Positions 17,188 to 25,996 of a DNA stretch of 64,000 nucleotides are shown here, in pieces. Within the stretch, counting starts at the first letter, position 1. Every line of letters starts with the position of its first letter. The stretch spans positions 6,509-70,508 of the forward strand of contig JAZKAT010000053.1 of the NCBI GenBank assembly GCA_040389045.1. The letters run 5' to 3'. Source of the DNA: UBA5158 sp040389045 (GTDB lineage: Bacteria; Pseudomonadota; Gammaproteobacteria; DSM-16500). Made by a program: the position numbers and the translations under genes. Under the pieces are notes generated by a model. It was given only the letters and a program-made list of their open reading frames with translations. It searched no databases and was not told where the DNA came from.

Positions 17188-18153
17188 ATGCAACGTAGTG
17201 TTACGAAAGTAGATGATATTGAGAAGCTAATCCTGAGTTATTTGTTGGAAACTGAAGCTGATTTGGATCAGTTTGTTAACTTATATCCCCTTATGTTTAC
17301 CTCAGCTACTAAAATAAAAGATCTTATCTCGAGCTACAGGCAAAAATACACTTTACCTAATTACGAACAGGTCTCCAAAGAAATACAGGTCTTCCGCACT
17401 TTTGCAGTAGAGGATTTGGGATTTGTAAATACGAGTCAATCAAATCTTCTTGATTCTATTTTTGAACTTCTGGAAATTGCCCATAAGCCGCTTGTTGTTA
17501 AAAATCAAATGGTATTATTGATAGCGCTTTTAGAGAAAACAAAAAATCCTAGTATAGTGCTTTCCATAGAAAACATTGAATTGAGTAAAACAGTCAAACG
17601 ATGTGAAGATTTCCTTAAAGCCTATCCTGCTAATAAACGTTTCGGTCATGTTGAACCCAAAAGATTCGATGATATTCTGATTATGTTTTTTCAATTAAAA
17701 ATTCACGAGCTGCTTCCAAAATTTATTAGTTATCAATGTTGTCATATTTTTGGAGATAATGAAGTTGAAGTGATTGAAGAAGAAAAAATGCTTTATAAGG
17801 ATACTAAAAGTTTAATTGAAAAAAGATCTTCTCAAATCGAGCAATCACGTAAAACTAATTTTAAAATGACGTTAGTATCATTTTGCGTATCGTTAGTAGC
17901 AGTCTTGTCTCTTTTTACTATCCCGAGAAACGATGATGGCTCTGTTACAAAGAACGATGAAAATACAAAGTTATTTCTCTATTCCTTTTTTACCATGGTA
18001 ATAAGCGCAAGCTTAGGAAGCTATTTTATAACTGAGAATCGAGATATAAAAAGGAAGCTAACATTTTTTCAAGAAAAGACTAGTTACCTATTACCCAAAG
18101 ACGATAGCACCCTTGATAATAAAATCTCTTCAAGAAAATTGCAGATGCATTAA
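17188..18153 (+). CDS. hypothetical protein with C-terminal membrane pair
   Basis: 321 residues. A soluble, helical N-terminal 220 residues is followed by two membrane helices (FKMTLVSFCVSLVAVLSLF near 229-248 and LFLYSFFTMVISASLG near 269-284) and a short charged tail. No family recognised. It follows the oxygenase gene by 7 bases, so the two are probably co-expressed. Confidence 0.6.
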   Translation: MQRSVTKVDDIEKLILSYLLETEADLDQFVNLYPLMFTSATKIKDLISSYRQKYTLPNYEQVSKEIQVFRTFAVEDLGFVNTSQSNLLDSIFELLEIAHKPLVVKNQMVLLIALLEKTKNPSIVLSIENIELSKTVKRCEDFLKAYPANKRFGHVEPKRFDDILIMFFQLKIHELLPKFISYQCCHIFGDNEVEVIEEEKMLYKDTKSLIEKRSSQIEQSRKTNFKMTLVSFCVSLVAVLSLFTIPRNDDGSVTKNDENTKLFLYSFFTMVISASLGSYFITENRDIKRKLTFFQEKTSYLLPKDDSTLDNKISSRKLQMH

Positions 18154-18241
18154 GATATTTTGCAGACTTTTTAGTTAAAAGATGCAGTTGTCGGAACGAT
18201 CACGTTATAAATCATATGGTTATCTCCATTAAAAAAATATT

Positions 18242-18278
18242 AGTTGCATTAAGCAACTAATGGTTGTATTATGCAACT
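18242..18278 (+). promoter_or_regulatory. double MarR-type operator
   Basis: Two 17-base palindromes, AGTTGCATTAAGCAACT (18242-18258) and the related GGTTGTATTATGCAACT (18262-18278), lie with centres 20 bases apart, two helical turns. They end 21 bases before the ATG of the MarR-GNAT gene. Autoregulation by that protein is the natural reading. Confidence 0.7.
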
Positions 18279-18299
18279 ACTTTTAATGTGGAACTCGTT

Positions 18300-19223
18300 A
18301 TGACAAAAGACACTTTAATATCACAAATAAGAACCTCTTCCCGAGAAATGGTGCGGGAGCTTGGTTTGTTGAATAACCGGTTTGCTGCTATAGGCTCTAC
18401 TTCGCTATGTCATGCGCTGGTGGAGTTGGATTCGCATGGTGTGCTTAATTCGAATCAATTAGCCACGATTTTGAATCTGGAAAAATCGACGGTTAGTCGG
18501 CTGGTGATGCAAATGCAGGAGAAGGAATTATGTGATATTCAGGCTGACCCTAATGATAGAAGGAATAAATTAATTTCTCTCACTAAAAATGGGCAGGCAT
18601 TGGCGAATGAGATTCATGTTGCTGCTAAATCACAGGTGAGCCAGGCGTTGCAAATGATGAGTGCTGAAGAAAAAAATATGGTGGTGCAAGGGATTGCGAT
18701 TTATGCCAAGGCTTTACGTAAATCAGGAATTCAGAGTGAACACTCTATTCGCAAACTGCAAAAGCAAGATATACCGCAACTGACAAATATCATTAAATCA
18801 GTGTGGGCTGAATTCAAATTTGATGCAAGTCATCCTGAGGCGTCTTTGATTGAAGATGAATTAACAAATTTATATGCGAATTACACAGGTAAAAACCAAG
18901 AATACTATGTGTTAACTCAGGGTGAGAAGATTGTAGGTGGGGCGGGTTTTGCAGTGATTTTGACGCCAGAGAAGAAGTTATGTGAATTGAAAGGTATGTA
19001 TTTGTCGCAGCAGCTGCGCGGTGCAGGTCTGGGGTCTATGCTATTACAGAAAGTATTATCAGAGGCCACTGCCCGCGGCTATAAGCAATGCTATCTGGAA
19101 ACCAATGATTTTATGCATGGTGCCAATAAATTATATATGAAAAATGGTTTTGAAAAACTGACTAGGCCAATTGAAGGTGCGGGGCATCCTTGTACTAACA
19201 TTTGGTATATCAAAAAACTTTAA
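18300..19223 (+). CDS. MarR family regulator fused to GNAT acetyltransferase
   Basis: 307 residues from the ATG at 18300. Residues about 1-140 form a MarR winged helix (LATILNLEKSTVSRLVMQM recognition region, DPNDRRNKLISLT wing). Residues about 148-305 form a GNAT domain with the acetyl-CoA motif LRGAGLGSMLL near residue 240 and CYLETNDFMHGANKLYMKNGF. This fused architecture is a known class; the acetyl acceptor is unknown. Two palindromes just upstream are probable self-operators. A YbaK-like gene follows 17 bases later. Confidence 0.9.
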   Translation: MTKDTLISQIRTSSREMVRELGLLNNRFAAIGSTSLCHALVELDSHGVLNSNQLATILNLEKSTVSRLVMQMQEKELCDIQADPNDRRNKLISLTKNGQALANEIHVAAKSQVSQALQMMSAEEKNMVVQGIAIYAKALRKSGIQSEHSIRKLQKQDIPQLTNIIKSVWAEFKFDASHPEASLIEDELTNLYANYTGKNQEYYVLTQGEKIVGGAGFAVILTPEKKLCELKGMYLSQQLRGAGLGSMLLQKVLSEATARGYKQCYLETNDFMHGANKLYMKNGFEKLTRPIEGAGHPCTNIWYIKKL

Positions 19224-19240
19224 TAATACGAGAGGGTGGT

Positions 19241-19714
19241 ATGTTTGATAATCCTGTGTTAAATCAGCTACACTCATTTTTATCAGAAAATAATATGGAC
19301 TTTACTATTTTTGAGGATAATTTTTCACTTGATTCTGCAACTGCGGGTGCGGAACATTATGGAATCGAAATGAGAGAAACCACACCTACTCTGATTTTAA
19401 CGAGCAAAGATAAGGTTTATGCTGCGATAATTTGTGGTGATACGCGGATTTCTTTTAAAAATTTAAAATCAGCACTTAACCTTAAAGACGTAAAAATGGC
19501 TGATCGTGAAACGGTGTTCAAATTAACAGGCTCGCAGGTTGGTGAAGTAAGCATGATTAATCGGAAAATTGTTACGATTCTTGATAAGAATGTTTTACGT
19601 AATGAATATTGCTATGGTGGCTCTGGAGCACCTAGGTCTACGCTTAAAATTAAGACTGAGGATTTGATCACAATTACTAGAGCGCAGGTTTTGGATTTTG
19701 CGGAGTTGCGATAA
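19241..19714 (+). CDS. YbaK/ProX-like aminoacyl-tRNA deacylase domain protein
   Basis: 157 residues from the ATG at 19241, which has GAGAGG upstream; an earlier in-frame start would overlap the MarR-GNAT gene. The fold pattern is that of the YbaK/EbsC editing domain: an N-terminal helix with DFTIFEDN, TTPTLILTSKDKVYAAIICGD and FKLTGSQVGEVSMINR, the last matching the G.. VG...P loop region. Such proteins hydrolyse mischarged tRNAs (for example Cys-tRNA-Pro). Cytoplasmic. Likely co-transcribed with the preceding regulator. Confidence 0.7.
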   Translation: MFDNPVLNQLHSFLSENNMDFTIFEDNFSLDSATAGAEHYGIEMRETTPTLILTSKDKVYAAIICGDTRISFKNLKSALNLKDVKMADRETVFKLTGSQVGEVSMINRKIVTILDKNVLRNEYCYGGSGAPRSTLKIKTEDLITITRAQVLDFAELR

Positions 19715-19769
19715 TTAAATCATACACTGGCGCTTTACCCGCTATAACGGGTAGAGTCGATTTTACCCG

Positions 19770-21083
19770 TTATAGAGGGTAATAGCGTTGTTTAACTCGT
19801 CGCATGCCAGAAAATATCGGTTCACTGATATGAGATGGGAAATCTTTAGGCAGTAATTCTGTAACTTTATTAATAACGTTTTCTATATTATCAAACACCT
19901 CATCCATAATTTCTTGCATAATGGTTGTTGAAAATTGGCATTGTTCAGCGGTGCTTAACCAGTGACGGGGCTGAATTCTATCCCACGAATAATGCCGATT
20001 TTTTCCTTTTACACTCATTGCCATTTTCAATTTTTGCCACTCGATTTGTCTTTTTGCCACTATCGGATAAGCGGACATTACATCGTAAAGCGGGGTCAGT
20101 TGATAGCGTCCGCCAGGTTTTAATCTGAGGCTAAAATTCTTAGCATGGCCATCAGGAGCTCCCAATATCCAAAATAGAAATACTGATTTCAGAAATCTTT
20201 GTCTATCCTGTGCTGCTTGATCTGAGCCAAGCAAAATTTTCATAATATCTTGTATGCCAGGGCCACCGTCCGATTCATATTTTAAACCGGGCGGTTTACT
20301 TAAGGTTTGGCACATATCCTCTTGAGGCAGCCGCATAAGCCAACTGTCATTTTTAGCCCATTGCCTATCGAAACGTTCTACTACTAATGTTTTCATATCT
20401 TCAAAATAAATTATTTCAGCTTTGTTAACGGGCAAGTTAAATGCGGATAAAATTTGTAGACAAAGCCACTCATTTTCAACACTTTCGGATAAATCAATTT
20501 TTGAATGTTTGATGTTGCCAATGGGTAATTTAATAATGTGACTTGTAGGAGTCGTTCCGTGAGGCAAACACCATTTATCTTCATGCCATAATAAAGCAGT
20601 TTTCTCTTGAGCACCCGCTATCGAAATACGAAAATCTGTTTCACGGGCCATCCCCAGGGGAGCAGTTTGATATTGTTTTAACAACTTGGCAATAGCATGA
20701 TTATCAATTGCAGTGGCTTCAATCTTTTTGATGTTAGATACTTTATTTTGTATCAATAATTGTAATGCTCCAACACAATCACCACCAATGGAGGAGAGTA
20801 AGTCAAAACTTTTCTTTGAAGGGGAATTAAAACGTGCTTGAATTCGCTCACGAATCAACTCGCTATCTGTTAATAGATTTTCAAAGTAGCAATCTACCAC
20901 ATACCCTTTATAGGGTACTTCTGTCAGAGGCATAGCTAAACTAATAGGCCGACTTTTTTTATAATTAAGCCATTCACGATCGTATGTAAATATGAGAATA
21001 CCAGTTGATTCGCGAGTTAGCGTTCCTACTTTAATTCCATTCATATACACATATAGGTCTTGGGAGAGCTTTTTTCTTGCCAT
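19770..21083 (-). CDS. hipA: HipA-type serine/threonine kinase toxin
   Basis: 437 residues. Start placed at the ATG at 21083, which overlaps the hipB stop as TAATG. It has the HipA N-domain (YVYMNGIKVGTL), the Ser154-containing P-loop-like FRISIAGAQEKTALL, and in the kinase core PDGHAKNFSL and LYDVMSAYP with the catalytic and metal-binding Asp residues. HipA phosphorylates glutamyl-tRNA synthetase in E. coli and causes persistence; other HipA kinases have other targets. All key motifs appear intact. Confidence 0.93.
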   Translation of the reverse strand: MARKKLSQDLYVYMNGIKVGTLTRESTGILIFTYDREWLNYKKSRPISLAMPLTEVPYKGYVVDCYFENLLTDSELIRERIQARFNSPSKKSFDLLSSIGGDCVGALQLLIQNKVSNIKKIEATAIDNHAIAKLLKQYQTAPLGMARETDFRISIAGAQEKTALLWHEDKWCLPHGTTPTSHIIKLPIGNIKHSKIDLSESVENEWLCLQILSAFNLPVNKAEIIYFEDMKTLVVERFDRQWAKNDSWLMRLPQEDMCQTLSKPPGLKYESDGGPGIQDIMKILLGSDQAAQDRQRFLKSVFLFWILGAPDGHAKNFSLRLKPGGRYQLTPLYDVMSAYPIVAKRQIEWQKLKMAMSVKGKNRHYSWDRIQPRHWLSTAEQCQFSTTIMQEIMDEVFDNIENVINKVTELLPKDFPSHISEPIFSGMRRVKQRYYPL

Positions 21084-21331
21084 TACCAATTATCCTCGTT
21101 CGCAATTTCACTTATTTTCTTAGGCCTAATTATCATTTCAAGATCAAGTGCAGCCAGCATTCGAAATAAGGTTTCTATGCGGGTACCTGGGGCTCCTTGT
21201 TCTATGCTTGATATGGTTGTTTGATCCAACTTAAACTCTTGGCCTGCTTGGTTTTGATTGAGCCCTTTAGACTTCCGCTGCCGTTTTATAGCGGTGCCCA
21301 GTGATTTTGGAGAAAAGATTATTTGATCCAC
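21083..21331 (-). CDS. hipB: HipB-type XRE antitoxin/repressor
   Basis: 82 residues with a classical XRE helix-turn-helix (KRQRKSKGLNQNQAGQEF, TTISSIEQGAPGTRIETLFRML) and a short C-terminal strand region (LEMIIRPKK). HipB binds HipA and represses the operon. It precedes hipA with a one-base overlap and follows an array of three 18-base operators. Confidence 0.93.
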   Translation of the reverse strand: MDQIIFSPKSLGTAIKRQRKSKGLNQNQAGQEFKLDQTTISSIEQGAPGTRIETLFRMLAALDLEMIIRPKKISEIANEDNW

Positions 21332-21367
21332 GAACCACCTCTATATTAATTAATAATATATTAATTA

Positions 21368-21439
21368 TATGGCTAAACAGCCATAAAGTCAATTTATAGC
21401 TGTAGAGCCATAAAAGAAATTTATAGCTCTACAGCTATA
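21368..21439 (-). promoter_or_regulatory. triple HipB operator array
   Basis: Three 18-base palindromes of consensus TATRGCTnnnnAGCYATA occur at 21368-21385, 21395-21412 and 21422-21439, each exactly 27 bases after the last. The nearest ends 37 bases from the hipB start. The arrangement suggests cooperative HipB/HipAB binding. The half-site differs from the E. coli TATCC/GGATA operator. Confidence 0.8.
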
Positions 21440-21495
21440 ATTTAAAAATTAGATCGATCAAAGCTTCAAACAGCAATTTCTTGATCAACTACTTT

Positions 21496-21807
21496 TTAGC
21501 TTGATAGTTTTGCCGCTAAAATTTCAACGCTTTCTACCACCGGCGGTTGTGAGAAAAGTTCTGATGCTTTGGCAAAAAGTGCTTCGGCAACCTTGCCAGC
21601 TAAATGTGCTTTGCGTCCTGCTTCATCTGGGAAGGCATCGAAAATACCGAAAGTTGATTTACCAATACGTAAGGCAAACCAGACGATAGTGCCAGGTTCT
21701 TCCTGGACCAGGGCAAGTCCGCTTCGCAAAAAATTTTCAACTTCGGCTTCTTTTCCTGGCTTGCTCTCTAGTCTGACTAGTAAGCCTAGTTTAGTATCTG
21801 CTTTCAT
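21496..21807 (-). CDS. antibiotic biosynthesis monooxygenase (ABM) family protein
   Basis: 103 residues, the usual length for single-domain ABM/YgiN-like proteins. The pattern LGLLVRLESKPGKEAEVENFL, EEPGTIVWFALRI and FGIFDAFPDEAGRKAHLAG matches the dimeric ferredoxin-like fold of quinol or antibiotic monooxygenases. Probably a cytoplasmic oxidoreductase or stress protein; substrate unknown. Monocistronic. Confidence 0.8.
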   Translation of the reverse strand: MKADTKLGLLVRLESKPGKEAEVENFLRSGLALVQEEPGTIVWFALRIGKSTFGIFDAFPDEAGRKAHLAGKVAEALFAKASELFSQPPVVESVEILAAKLSS

Positions 21808-21949
21808 TATTTTGCTCCCTTGAATTAAAATATCTCTATCAGTAGCTGTATATTGTGGGTAAAAACCACATATAAGTCTAGTGCTGCTGCTGGCTTAAAT
21901 AACCGTATAAAAGTATAGTGTATTTGGTAAAAAATTTAGTGAATAAAAA

Positions 21950-23152
21950 ATGAAAAACTCTTTTGGAAAATTTTGGCTTTTAGTAACAATAATCTTCATG
22001 GATTTGTTGGCGGGGATGGAGTTTGATCTTTTTGTTCCTAGTTTTCCAGAATTACAAAGCCATTTTAATTTGACACCTTTTTGGGTTGAAGCGTTATTAT
22101 CCGTTAACTTTATAGGATATTGCCTGAGTTTATTTTTTGTTGGCGGATTGGCAGACAGGTATGGGCGTAAGCCGATTATTTTATGGGGCTTAGTGATATT
22201 TATTCTGGGAAGTTTTCTGTGTCTTTATTCCTATTTCTATCACTTATTGATTTTAGGGCGTTTTCTGCAGGGTATTGGTGTAGCAGCGCCGGCAGTGCTT
22301 AGTTTCTTAATCATCGCTGATCTTTATCCACTTAAAGAACAGCAGGTGTGGATGGGAATTTTAAATGGTGCTATCAATATAGCAGTGGCTGTTTCGCCGG
22401 TAATTGGCAGTTATTTAACGTTGTATTTCAACTGGCAGGGGAATTTTGTCGCCTTGTTATTGCTTGGATTACTTACCTTATTCATGACGATTTTTTTCAT
22501 TCCTTTTCACAAGCTGGCATCGAATAATCCAGCATTACCATTGGCTGGATATAGGTCTATCATTAAATCAAAACCATTAATGTTATTAATAACCAATATT
22601 TTATTATTGTATGTTCCTTATTGGGTTTTTGTGGGCATGTCGCCGTTGCTTTACATAAAAGATTTGAATGTTAGCCTTGCGCATTTTGGTTATTATCAAG
22701 GAATGCTGGCATTTGTTTTTGCTATTGGCAGCATAGCGTATGGTTTAATGATTCGGAAACACGAGTTTGATCAGAAAAGAATGTTGAATCTGACTTTGCT
22801 AATCCTAATAATGAGTTTGGTGACCCTTAGCATAGTGGTTTTAGTTGAAAGCAAAAACCCCTTGTTTATTACACTTGCTTTTCTGCCATTTGTTATCAGT
22901 GAAATCATTCCTACGGTAATTCTTTATCCGCTTGCATTAAATTTTTTGCCGCGAGTGAAGGCCAGGGTATCGGCTATGATACAAGGCGCGCGGCTAATCG
23001 TAACCGCATTTGGAGTACAGATGGCTGGCTATTTTTATCAGGGCACATTTCAAAATATTGGGATTGTGCTTATTTGTTTTATTTTGGTGGCGGGCGTTAC
23101 GTTGTATTTGGTTATTAACAATAAGCAGTTGATGAATCCAAAAGTAGCGTAG
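21950..23152 (+). CDS. MFS multidrug efflux transporter, Bcr/CflA type
   Basis: 400 residues with 12 predicted membrane helices. The drug:H+ antiporter motif A is present (GGLADRYGRKPIILWG) and motif C-like GAINIAVAVSPVIGSYL lies in helix 5. It resembles Bcr/CflA-type inner-membrane exporters. The TAG stop codon is the first part of a family A repeat that fills the space to the convergent PqaA-like gene. Confidence 0.88.
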   Translation: MKNSFGKFWLLVTIIFMDLLAGMEFDLFVPSFPELQSHFNLTPFWVEALLSVNFIGYCLSLFFVGGLADRYGRKPIILWGLVIFILGSFLCLYSYFYHLLILGRFLQGIGVAAPAVLSFLIIADLYPLKEQQVWMGILNGAINIAVAVSPVIGSYLTLYFNWQGNFVALLLLGLLTLFMTIFFIPFHKLASNNPALPLAGYRSIIKSKPLMLLITNILLLYVPYWVFVGMSPLLYIKDLNVSLAHFGYYQGMLAFVFAIGSIAYGLMIRKHEFDQKRMLNLTLLILIMSLVTLSIVVLVESKNPLFITLAFLPFVISEIIPTVILYPLALNFLPRVKARVSAMIQGARLIVTAFGVQMAGYFYQGTFQNIGIVLICFILVAGVTLYLVINNKQLMNPKVA

Positions 23153-23226
23153 GTTGGGCTGAGCGCAGCGAAGCCCAACAGTTTGGAGGGCTTCGCTGTG
23201 CTCTATACGGGCTACGATGCGCTGCG
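23149..23226 (+). repeat. dispersed repeat, family A plus an attached second element
   Basis: GTAGGTTGGGCTGAGCGC with the inverted half GCGAAGCCCAACAG occupies 23149-23181. A further GC-rich segment GGGCTTCGCTGTGCTC with ATACGGGCTACG extends to 23226 and runs into the end of the PqaA-like gene. Convergent gene spacer. Confidence 0.75.
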
Positions 23227-24657
23227 AACAAAGGCTGGTGTTGTTAAGATGAACTCTTCTCCATTGGTTTTTTTGAAAGTAGCTTCAACAAAAACTGTTT
23301 CCCATCCTTTATCAAGCGGCTCTAATTTGACAGAATATTCACAACCATTATCTGTACAGTGGCCATTTTCAATTGTTTGTGATTTTGGTGTGAGTTTTGC
23401 TGAGAATTTTCTAAAGTCCCGCGCCTCAGGATTAATGATTTCCCACAGTTGGATTTTTTCCGGCTGTGTGCTTGTTACCACTTTTTGTAATTGTTCTTGC
23501 GTATTGCTTACCCATGTTAAAGAAGGACGTATTTCATGCTGTACGATAGTGCGGTAATAAGATAATAAAGCAGGCTCAACTGCTTGTTTCAGGTTGATAT
23601 AATGTCCTTCATTGGGAAATATCCTGATTTCAGTTTCGCCGGGCAAATCAGCCACGTAAAGTGCAAGTGAGTCAGGCACAAAGAAATCGTCTTGTCCTGC
23701 GCTTATAATATATTTTGGAATGCTCAAGCGACTTTTATAGGAATCACTTTCTTTACCCTTAAGATAAGCCAATGGGTCTTCAATTTGCATTAATTTTGCG
23801 AAAGCAGGTGTAGTTAAACGCGCAGGGATATTTTGTTGAACGTAATCATAAAAAGCAGGCATAGGCCAGTTATTGCCATAACTTTTATAAATATGATCAA
23901 TATTTTTTTGAGTATTTAAAATATCAATAACGATTGGCACAATAGCATTCACACGAGCATCGGCAAGTGCTGTTAGCCATGTAGCCCATCCACGTTTAGA
24001 TGCGCCGGCAATTACAAAATGATTAACGGTAATATTTTCTTTAGCAAGAATTGCCTGAGTTGCATCCATTGCTTTAACAACGGCCTTTGCCATCGGAAGA
24101 TGCAATGGCCATGCGGTATTATTGTCTGGATCATCCATAAAACGATTCCATGAATAAGCGACTATACCGTCTTCTTTTCTGGGTATATTCGCTGAGTCTG
24201 GAAAAGTGAGATATTGATTAGGAACATCTTGCAAATCAACCACTACTGTATGGGTTTCTGTAGCAATGTGTGCAAAATCAAGTTGTGCAGGTGCGGGATT
24301 ACCGTTTGCTTGTTGGTAACGCGTACCGCCATTAACTAACAACAAAGCCTGATCAGAGCTAATGGTATCTGGTTTGTAAATAACTAATGTATGTTGCCAT
24401 GGTGTACCATGACCGTCTTTAGGCCAAATCTGTGATGTTAATAAATAAGTGTTAATTGAAATTTTTTTCTGTGGATCATTATTACTGCTTTGTAAAACCC
24501 AGGCTGGGGAAGGGATATTTTCTTTTTCGGCAAGGTAACAGCCCAAGACTCGTTGTGGATTTTGAATTAGGACTTGCTGGTCGCAGGCCGCTGCGAAGCT
24601 GTTCTGGCTGCCAACAAAAACCAGGTTTATTACCATTAATTTTATCCATTGATCCAT
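23212..24657 (-). CDS. PhoPQ-activated pathogenicity-related protein (PqaA-like)
   Basis: 481 residues with a Sec signal peptide (ending near NSFAAA). The alpha/beta-hydrolase-like core is recognisable by ALLLVNGGT, VVDLQDVPNQYLTFP, VIAGASKRGWATWL (nucleophile elbow, Ser near residue 218) and YIISAGQDDFFVPDS and NEGHYI for the Asp and His. This is PF10142, named after Salmonella PqaA, associated with resistance to antimicrobial peptides. Predicted periplasmic or exported. The last codons lie in repeat-derived sequence. Confidence 0.9.
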   Translation of the reverse strand: MDQWIKLMVINLVFVGSQNSFAAACDQQVLIQNPQRVLGCYLAEKENIPSPAWVLQSSNNDPQKKISINTYLLTSQIWPKDGHGTPWQHTLVIYKPDTISSDQALLLVNGGTRYQQANGNPAPAQLDFAHIATETHTVVVDLQDVPNQYLTFPDSANIPRKEDGIVAYSWNRFMDDPDNNTAWPLHLPMAKAVVKAMDATQAILAKENITVNHFVIAGASKRGWATWLTALADARVNAIVPIVIDILNTQKNIDHIYKSYGNNWPMPAFYDYVQQNIPARLTTPAFAKLMQIEDPLAYLKGKESDSYKSRLSIPKYIISAGQDDFFVPDSLALYVADLPGETEIRIFPNEGHYINLKQAVEPALLSYYRTIVQHEIRPSLTWVSNTQEQLQKVVTSTQPEKIQLWEIINPEARDFRKFSAKLTPKSQTIENGHCTDNGCEYSVKLEPLDKGWETVFVEATFKKTNGEEFILTTPAFVRSAS

Positions 24658-24681
24658 GGTTCTTTCTCCATTTTTTTATAC

Positions 24682-24717
24682 GTAGGTTGGGCTTCGCTGC
24701 GCTCTATAGGGTATACG
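24682..24717 (+). repeat. dispersed repeat, partial family A
   Basis: GTAGGTTGGGCTTCGCTGC joined to GCTCTATAGGGTATACG. Same modules as at 23149-23226 but rearranged. Lies between the PqaA-like gene and the next minus-strand gene. Confidence 0.6.
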
Positions 24718-24722
24718 ATTTT

Positions 24723-25709
24723 TTATTGAGGGCCAAATGTTCTTATTGAATTGGTTGATATAGTCATTCCGAAATGTGCGGCTGATGACCCTGATTGTCC
24801 TTCATCGGGTCTGCTCGAGAAAAATCCCGGTTTTGGATTTTTGCTGATTGATTTTAATGGTGCGTTGATATCGCGGGCAAAAGGATGTTGTTCATTGTAT
24901 GGTTGACCGGTAATACTCATGAACGAAATAATGCCGGTATAAAAAACTGCCCAGCCACTTAAAGAAGTATATACAACAGAAGCTGCTGTGGTCATAGGAA
25001 TGAGTAGCGGACAAAATACCAAAGCCATACCTATTAGCGTCGCCATTGCTGCGGTAAGGGTCAATAATAAGCGGTGTTCCTGAAAGAAAGCGCCTGGATC
25101 GACAATATCATTCATGATTACGGTTGCGGTATATAAGTTATGACTATTAACTTCATTATCGGGAGCTAAGCCAAAAGTAGCGGCTGCTTGTATTGTATCA
25201 GTGAGGGCTTTTATTTTCGTTTTGGTAAGTTGTATTTGTTCTTTTGACTCGATTGGTACTTGCGTAAAATTTTCAGTTAATAAAATCGCGTTTGATAATG
25301 CCTGGCAGAGTGGTTCATATAAAATTGATTTTCTATCTTGCGGGATGGCATTGCTTAAGTTCACCAGCGCATTGAGTAAGTTGAAAAATTCAAATTTCCA
25401 TGTTTCATTATAAGATTCGTCGATATAATCATCATTAATGATTTTAAAAGTCTGAACAGTAGCAAGATGAATTAATAACTTGGTTTGGTCGGGGCAATGT
25501 TGTTCCTTAAAGCTGTTTAGCTGGGAGTATAGGGTTGAATAAGCAGAATAATCCCGATTAAAGTCGTCTAGCAAAGCCTGTGCATTACCTCTTAATTCTT
25601 TTGCTTCTTCCTCTAACTTTGTTGCTTTACTCTTTAATCGATTTGATTTTTGAAGATAGTGTTCAGAAAGCTCGGTTTGTGATGGAACGCTATAGTTGCG
25701 GGTATCCAT
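24723..25709 (-). CDS. coiled-coil protein with two membrane helices, candidate effector
   Basis: 328 residues. An N-terminal coiled coil (residues about 15-55, SNRLKSKATKLEEEAKELRG) is followed by an all-helical domain, two adjacent hydrophobic helices near 215-265 (LLLTLTAAMATLIGMALVF; VVYTSLSGWAVFYTGIISF) and a polar Ser/Pro-rich tail. No signal peptide and no known family. This combination is common among Legionella and Coxiella type IV effectors, but that is analogy only. Confidence 0.55.
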   Translation of the reverse strand: MDTRNYSVPSQTELSEHYLQKSNRLKSKATKLEEEAKELRGNAQALLDDFNRDYSAYSTLYSQLNSFKEQHCPDQTKLLIHLATVQTFKIINDDYIDESYNETWKFEFFNLLNALVNLSNAIPQDRKSILYEPLCQALSNAILLTENFTQVPIESKEQIQLTKTKIKALTDTIQAAATFGLAPDNEVNSHNLYTATVIMNDIVDPGAFFQEHRLLLTLTAAMATLIGMALVFCPLLIPMTTAASVVYTSLSGWAVFYTGIISFMSITGQPYNEQHPFARDINAPLKSISKNPKPGFFSSRPDEGQSGSSAAHFGMTISTNSIRTFGPQ

Positions 25710-25996
25710 TAAAGAGTTCCTTAATTAAATATATTAGTGGCAGCTAGTATAAATACACAACATTAAGAAAATATTAACCCTTCTGGCATGACAGGAGGGG
25801 CTGTGCGGGCATGACCGGGATGAGAAGAGCAAGAGCTAATTTGGAAAAAATAAAGTCAAAAAAACCTAATATTTGATCATTAATTAATCACAATTAAACC
25901 GAGTGTTCAGAACAAGCAAGTGCGTCTTAATAAATCACTACCCCGAAAAGAGTATAATTATCTTATAAATACTAATAATACTACGGGGTGATTGTT

